Part shown: positions 48,075 through 51,698 of the stretch, in pieces
How the letters are laid out: every line of letters begins with the position of its first letter
Position numbering within the stretch: the first letter of the stretch is position 1
Virus record (IMG/VR): IMGVR_UViG_3300006844_000015
Coordinates: 1-51,698 of that record
DNA: 51,698 bases
Strand: one strand, 5' to 3'
From: a virus
Position numbers and translations under genes: made by a program
Notes under the pieces: model-generated
Seen by the model: the letters and a program-made list of their open reading frames with translations, nothing else
Told to the model about the DNA's origin: nothing
The model's database searches: none

Positions 48075-48331
48075 GCCAGTGCTCCCCGCTCTGCGTCTAG
48101 CATCTCAAATTCCCGGGGATACTTATCCCAATCAAAGGAAGTTGCCAACTGCCATACCCGTGATTGGAACCCATCAAAGTAGGAGACATCCGGCCAGGTG
48201 GTGAAGTCGTCCGCCAACCGGCCGGAGATGTTCTCGTCAATGGCGGCCGGAATGTACCATTCTGACTCCGGCCAGTTGGCGCGGGTAAAGTTCCACAGGT
48301 CCATCTCAAACGAGAGCGGCAGGAAGTTCAC
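48071..48331 (-). CDS. WP protein 28
   Basis: 86 residues with motif DDFTTWPDV (W46), followed by FDGFQSRVWQLATSFDWDKY. An extra WP occurs at residue 20 (ANWPES). Acidic, unlike the basic plus-strand members. The ATG overlaps the helicase stop, so helicase and WP genes are translated from one message. Confidence 0.7.
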   Translation of the reverse strand: MNFLPLSFEMDLWNFTRANWPESEWYIPAAIDENISGRLADDFTTWPDVSYFDGFQSRVWQLATSFDWDKYPREFEMLDAERGALA

Positions 48332-49983
48332 GCCGTCACCCGCTGCACGGCCAGCGCCTTCGCTGCACCCGGGTCAATGCGAGCGCTGGCCAGGGTCGCG
48401 CTGATCCTGTCGGCCAGCTCCCCGGCCCGGATGTCGGCGGGGAAGGCCACGCCCTTACGCGTGGCGTAGGCGCGCGCCCTGTCGCTGGCTGGCTTCTTCC
48501 GCCATGCGCGGTCGCGATGGGCGACCACTGCGGCGGGGGAGTTGCGTACGTAGGACTCAATCCAGCCCATGCCGATTTCCTGACTGGCGAGGTTCCGGGC
48601 GATCCAGCTGCCCCCTTTCTGGGGGGCGCAGATAGCGGCATCCCACGTGCCCATCTCCGGGCCGGGGATGATGGTCGCCCAGCCGGATTCGCCCAGGGAC
48701 ACAAACCACCATCCCGCGTCGGTGCGCTGCCATACCGAATCCGCCTGGGCGAAAAGATCGATTTCCTTCTCGCCGTGCACGACCTCGATTTCCCGAGGGG
48801 CGACCTCGGTAAGCTCCTCCTCTAGCAGCTCGCGATCTTCGGCCTCGGTGAGGCTCTCCCCGTCGCGCACCGTGCGACCGGCCAGCGTGGACACGCCCAC
48901 CAGCGAATGGCGTGCCGCGGCGCCGGAGATGTCCAGGATGATCGCGTCCCGCTTGGACGGATGCGTACGCAGTCCGCGGCCCGCCATCTGGACGAACAGC
49001 CCGGCGCTCAGTGTCGGGCGGGCGATGATGACGCAGCTGGCCGCCGGCCAGTCGAAACCTTCGGTGAGGACCGCGCAGTTGGACAGCCCGGTGATACGCC
49101 CGCGCTCAGCGTCGAGCAGGGTTTCCCGGCGTTCCTCCAGCGGCATCACCCCCCAGACCGCACGCGTCGGGTAGCCACCCTCGCTCATCACGTCAGCCAT
49201 GAGGTGGGCGGTGTCCACGGTCGGCGTGAACAGTACGAACGGGCGGCCCTTGGCGTGCTTCTCGTAGGCCGCCAGGATGGTCGCCGGGGCGGAGCTGTCG
49301 GTCAGCGCGCGTCCCAGGTCGCCATCGCTGTAGTCGCCCGCGGTGCGCCGGACGCCGGACAGGTCGAGGTCGTCCACCGGTATGCCGTGCCCGCGCGGGT
49401 CGACAAGGAAGCCCTTGCGCACAGCCCAGGAAATCGTGCGCTCAAACGCGACCGACTCCCACACCTTCCCGAGCGGTACGCCGTCAGCGCGGGTGAGCGT
49501 TGCGGTGTAGCCCACCGCCTTCGCACCGTCCTTGCGGAAACAGCCGAAGCCCTCCAGCACGGACATGTAGGAATCCGCGGTGGCGTGGTGGCATTCGTCC
49601 ACGATCACGTAGTCAACGTCGCGGACCTGCGCCAAGCGATTCTCTCGACGCAACGTCTGGACACTGGCTACGATGATTCGCGCATCGGTGTCGTTGCGCT
49701 CGGCTTTGATAATGCCCGCGTGAATGTCGGGACACACCGATTCCAGCTTGCGCACCGTCTGGCCCGCCAGCTCGTCGCGGTGCACCAGGATCACGATTCG
49801 CCGCGCGCCCTCCTCGACCAGCTCGGCGGCGAGGTGCGAGAATGTGACAGTCTTCCCGGTGCCGGTGGGCAGCACGACTGCGGTACGCAGAACGCCGCGC
49901 GCCCATTCGTCGCGCACCGCCGCATTGGCATCGCCCTGGTACTCCCGTAGCGGGAGGCTGTTCCTGCTGAGTGCGGCGGTCAC
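48328..49983 (-). CDS. SF2 DEAD/DEAH-type helicase
   Basis: 551 residues from GTG 49983. Walker A VVLPTGTGKT, motif II VDECHHA, motif III GYTATLTRADG, motif VI VQMAGRGLRTHP: a complete superfamily 2 helicase with two RecA domains, of the phage/UvsW/restriction-subunit type. The C-terminal 150 residues are an accessory domain. It should unwind replication or recombination intermediates. A GGGCAG leader and a promoter-like sequence (50022-50051) lie upstream, inside the previous gene. Confidence 0.9.
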   Translation of the reverse strand: MTAALSRNSLPLREYQGDANAAVRDEWARGVLRTAVVLPTGTGKTVTFSHLAAELVEEGARRIVILVHRDELAGQTVRKLESVCPDIHAGIIKAERNDTDARIIVASVQTLRRENRLAQVRDVDYVIVDECHHATADSYMSVLEGFGCFRKDGAKAVGYTATLTRADGVPLGKVWESVAFERTISWAVRKGFLVDPRGHGIPVDDLDLSGVRRTAGDYSDGDLGRALTDSSAPATILAAYEKHAKGRPFVLFTPTVDTAHLMADVMSEGGYPTRAVWGVMPLEERRETLLDAERGRITGLSNCAVLTEGFDWPAASCVIIARPTLSAGLFVQMAGRGLRTHPSKRDAIILDISGAAARHSLVGVSTLAGRTVRDGESLTEAEDRELLEEELTEVAPREIEVVHGEKEIDLFAQADSVWQRTDAGWWFVSLGESGWATIIPGPEMGTWDAAICAPQKGGSWIARNLASQEIGMGWIESYVRNSPAAVVAHRDRAWRKKPASDRARAYATRKGVAFPADIRAGELADRISATLASARIDPGAAKALAVQRVTA

Positions 49984-50381
49984 GGTTGCTCCAGTCTGCC
50001 CTGTTCCGTGTTCGCCGGCGAGTCTACCGCAGGCGTAGACAGTCCGTCAACCAGGGCGACCCATCCAAGCTCCATCTCCCACCCAAAAGACAGGAGGTCC
50101 ATATTTGTCCAGAGCCAATAGAACATGTCCCCTAGTCCGAAAGGCTCTTGTGCCATTCGGACCAATCCCCACTTATTCACCACCAGCTCAAGGCGGGGCC
50201 GCCCCGCTGCCGGCCAGGCAGAGAAGGCTTCGGCGTCGTCCCAGTACGTGCGAGTAAAATGAGTGAGCCCCAGGAATTCCCTGCCCGGAATCCACCTACG
50301 CACGTGGGCGCTCAAGGCGTACGCCTTCGAGTCGAGAAAGAACGCGTGTGGATTTCTCCACACTGGATTCCAGCCATTCAC
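49980..50381 (-). CDS. WP protein 29
   Basis: 133 residues from GTG 50381 in a GTGA overlap. The motif is EAFSAWPAA (W56). Residues 13-55 (AFFLDSKAYALSAHVRR; LTHFTRTYWDD) and DLLSFGWE near residue 103 match WP 30. The last 25 codons run across the helicase promoter and leader, so that tail is probably not functional sequence. Confidence 0.7.
   Translation of the reverse strand: MNGWNPVWRNPHAFFLDSKAYALSAHVRRWIPGREFLGLTHFTRTYWDDAEAFSAWPAAGRPRLELVVNKWGLVRMAQEPFGLGDMFYWLWTNMDLLSFGWEMELGWVALVDGLSTPAVDSPANTEQGRLEQP
50022..50051 (-). promoter_or_regulatory. Helicase promoter with palindromic operator candidate
   Basis: On the minus strand, TTGACG, an 18-base spacer and TAGACT. The spacer and -10 box are covered by GTCTAC-N7-GTAGAC (50022-50040). 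A GGGCAG element and the helicase GTG follow. A palindrome over a -10 box is typical of repressor control. Confidence 0.5.
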
Positions 50382-50719
50382 TCGTACACCCCCCACGAGA
50401 AAGAGAGACAGTCCGTCTCTTCCCAGAGGTACTCGAAGAGAGGCCACGCGCCGACCTTCCCGCCCGGCCCCTCTAGCGAGTAGCCACCGGAGCGGATCAT
50501 TGCAGAGGTGTCTACAGTCAGGTAGCAACCTGACACGTTAGGCCAGGCAGGGTAGGAGTCACCCCAGTCCGTGCGAGTGAAGTGGACCGCTCCGACGAAC
50601 AGCCGACCCGTTGCCCTGCGGCGCACCCAGGCGCTCAAGACATACGCGGGGGACAGGAGAAAAAAGCCCTGGGCGCCAATGCTAGCGCCTAGGGCTTTCC
50701 CTCCTGCCTCAACTGTCAC
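50378..50719 (-). CDS. WP protein 30
   Basis: 113 residues from GTG 50719. The motif is DSYPAWPNV (W59). GFFLLSPAYVLSAWVRR and VGAVHFTRTDWGD match WP 29. The start region overlaps a terminator hairpin (50660-50698) whose T-run encodes the conserved FF. A later start is hard to place because FFL.S.AY is conserved. Confidence 0.65.
   Translation of the reverse strand: MTVEAGGKALGASIGAQGFFLLSPAYVLSAWVRRRATGRLFVGAVHFTRTDWGDSYPAWPNVSGCYLTVDTSAMIRSGGYSLEGPGGKVGAWPLFEYLWEETDCLSFSWGVYE
50660..50698 (-). terminator. Intrinsic terminator/attenuator within WP 30 start
   Basis: On the minus strand, AAAGCCCTAGGCGC pairs with GCGCCCAGGGCTTT (one mismatch) around an 8-base loop, followed by a T-run (TTTTTT over 50665-50660). 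It lies 10 bases beyond the stop of the preceding gene and inside the first codons of WP 30. Confidence 0.7.
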
Positions 50720-50885
50720 GGCTGTCCTGCTCGCGCTGGAGTCGTAAGAGGTTCTGAACTTCTGCTTCCACGTCTTGGACCTCCACTTTCTGGCCGCGCC
50801 TGCGCGCCTCCCTAGTCAGGTCGCGGGCGATGTTGCGTGCGTCCCGCGGCGTGATTTTCGGGCCGAAGATTTTCCACTTTGCCAT
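50709..50885 (-). CDS. Small basic helical protein
   Basis: 58 residues: MAKWKIFGPKITPRDARNIA, RDLTREARRRGQK, then a helical LLRLQREQDSRDS. GAGGAGTAGGCA precedes the ATG, which is three bases after the upstream TAG. Strongly charged; perhaps nucleic-acid-binding. It is followed by a terminator, so it ends the first transcript segment. Confidence 0.65.
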   Translation of the reverse strand: MAKWKIFGPKITPRDARNIARDLTREARRRGQKVEVQDVEAEVQNLLRLQREQDSRDS

Positions 50886-50888
50886 TGC

Positions 50889-51242
50889 CTACTCCTCCTC
50901 GTCGGTGACCAGCTCGGGGAATTCGCCCAGGTCGAACAGGGCCACAAAGTCGGACACGTGCGCGGGCCACGGGTAGGGCTCGAACTTCTCCCCGTCCTGC
51001 GCCACGTGCAGGCCCCAGTTCGAGACGCTCAGCGCGGCGTCGCCCCAGCCGTGTGGGGTGAGGATGGTGCGCAGCCACACCGCCAACACGTCGGTGTCCG
51101 CGCGGTGGTTGGCCCGGCCGGTGAGCCCGAGGGATTCCAGCTTGCGGGCGATGCGCCACGGCGTGTCGCCCAGGTCGAGCACGGCGCGGACGATGTCGTC
51201 GCGCACGGTCTCGGCGGCGGTCGGGGTGGTGATGGCGGTCAT
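50889..51242 (-). CDS. Hypothetical protein downstream of XRE regulator
   Basis: 117 residues. A helical start (ETVRDDIVRAVLDLGDTPWR), a HRADTDVLAVWLRTIL segment and an acidic end (ELVTDEEE). FEPYPWPAHVSDFVAL at residue about 92 resembles a WP core, but position and other features differ. A GGGCAG leader lies upstream, and a TAGACT box with a palindrome precedes it. Confidence 0.65.
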   Translation of the reverse strand: MTAITTPTAAETVRDDIVRAVLDLGDTPWRIARKLESLGLTGRANHRADTDVLAVWLRTILTPHGWGDAALSVSNWGLHVAQDGEKFEPYPWPAHVSDFVALFDLGEFPELVTDEEE

Positions 51243-51275
51243 GGTGACTCCGTTCTGCCCTTGTACGGTTCGCCG

Positions 51276-51698
51276 TCAGTCTACCATCTCGGTAGACGAG
51301 TCGTCTACCGCTTCCCCCGCCCCGGCTGCCAGCGCCCGCCACGGCAGCTCGAACGCTGGCACGCGGTAGACGCCCTCGACTGGCACGCGCACGGCTTCCA
51401 TGCCGGCCGCCAGAGCGATAGCGTCATGCTGATAAAGAACCGTGGTCGTACGTGGCTGTCCGTCAAACCAGATCACCAGATAAAGGTCACGTATTGTTCC
51501 GGCGGCGTGCGGGGGCGGCACCTCCTGGCTTACCCCCAGGAGCCAATTCAGATCACAGTTCAGCGCCTTAGCCATTCGCAACAGGACGGGCGTGGAGGGT
51601 AACTGCGAGCCGCGCTCGGTGTTGGAAATGGAGGGGCGGGACGTTTCGGTCAGCTCGGCCAGGACCGTCTGATTCATCCCAAGCGCCAGGCGCCTGGC
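51276..51698 (-). CDS. XRE-family transcriptional regulator, 3' part (continues at window start)
   Basis: Continuation of the regulator that begins at base 180 and runs off base 1. This part carries the rest of the helix-turn-helix (TVLAELTETSRPSISNTERG, then LLRMAKALNCDLNWLLG) and a C-terminal beta-rich half (YLVIWFDGQPRTTTVLY; VPVEGVYRVP). The ATG at 51677 is internal, not the true start. Its last codons overlap the operator candidate at 51291-51309. Confidence 0.85.
   Translation of the reverse strand, partial: ARRLALGMNQTVLAELTETSRPSISNTERGSQLPSTPVLLRMAKALNCDLNWLLGVSQEVPPPHAAGTIRDLYLVIWFDGQPRTTTVLYQHDAIALAAGMEAVRVPVEGVYRVPAFELPWRALAAGAGEAVDDSSTEMVD
51291..51309. promoter_or_regulatory. 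Perfect 19-base palindrome, candidate XRE operator
   Basis: GGTAGACGAGTCGTCTACC is palindromic about its central base. It lies at the end of the regulator gene, just upstream of a TAGACT -10-like box (51283-51278, minus) for the next gene. Half-sites resemble those at 50022-50040 and 3267-3287. Confidence 0.5.
51579..51698. repeat. Terminal direct repeat, right copy
   Basis: Exact copy of bases 1-120. It lies inside the regulator gene and marks the closure point of the genome. Confidence 0.95.

Noticed and set aside
51276-51677. XRE regulator starting at the ATG at 51677
   Set aside because: This start would lack the first helix of the DNA-binding domain. The frame is open through the junction to a GTG with a GTGA overlap at 180.

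Overview
The window is a complete, high-GC double-stranded DNA bacteriophage genome of about 51.6 kb. It has siphovirus architecture and most probably infects an actinomycete such as Streptomyces. Its first and last 120 bases are identical, and an XRE-type regulator gene cut at both ends of the window becomes one intact 160-codon reading frame when the ends are joined, so the molecule is circular or circularly permuted. Host clues are the GC bias, frequent GTG starts in GTGA overlaps, an Lsr2-like protein, a MuF head protein fused to a maturation-protease domain, and actinophage-type tail genes. I see no integrase, so a lytic lifestyle is likely but not proven.

Layout. (1) About 1-2915, minus strand: replication operon with a ribbon-helix-helix-like protein, a primase-polymerase/ATPase, two small proteins and the regulator that crosses the contig ends. 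(2) About 2916-3505: non-coding divergent region with strong hairpins and iteron-like repeats, the best origin candidate. (3) 3506-10335, plus: a RusA-like resolvase followed by a long chain of small, mostly overlapping genes. (4) 10364-15896, plus: a histidine-rich tail fibre, a zinc-binding protein, a small-terminase candidate, an Lsr2-like protein and the large terminase. (5) 15866-17418, minus: small accessory genes. (6) 17515-23085, plus: accessory genes, portal, MuF/protease. (7) 23132-24093, minus: small zinc-ribbon genes. (8) 24301-40558, plus: major capsid, connectors, tail, tape measure, minor tail proteins, endolysin, holin. (9) 40559-41258: structured non-coding DNA and an initiator-like tRNA. 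(10) 41259-51698, minus: early genes, including a RecB/Cas4-like nuclease, an SF2 helicase and a second array of small genes.

The most striking content is a family of about 30 small, highly divergent genes, usually 85-115 codons, in three separate loci (4512-10335, 17715-18376, 45578-50719). Most carry an aromatic or small residue followed by Trp-Pro at about residue 41-63. Neighbouring copies share further blocks, which shows tandem duplication. They fill about 17% of the genome and I recognise no function for them. They are called 'WP proteins' here. Several genes are preceded by a conserved promoter (TTGACA, then an 18-base spacer starting ACCCATC, then TAgggT) and/or a GGGCAG element just before the start codon, which suggests a shared early regulon.
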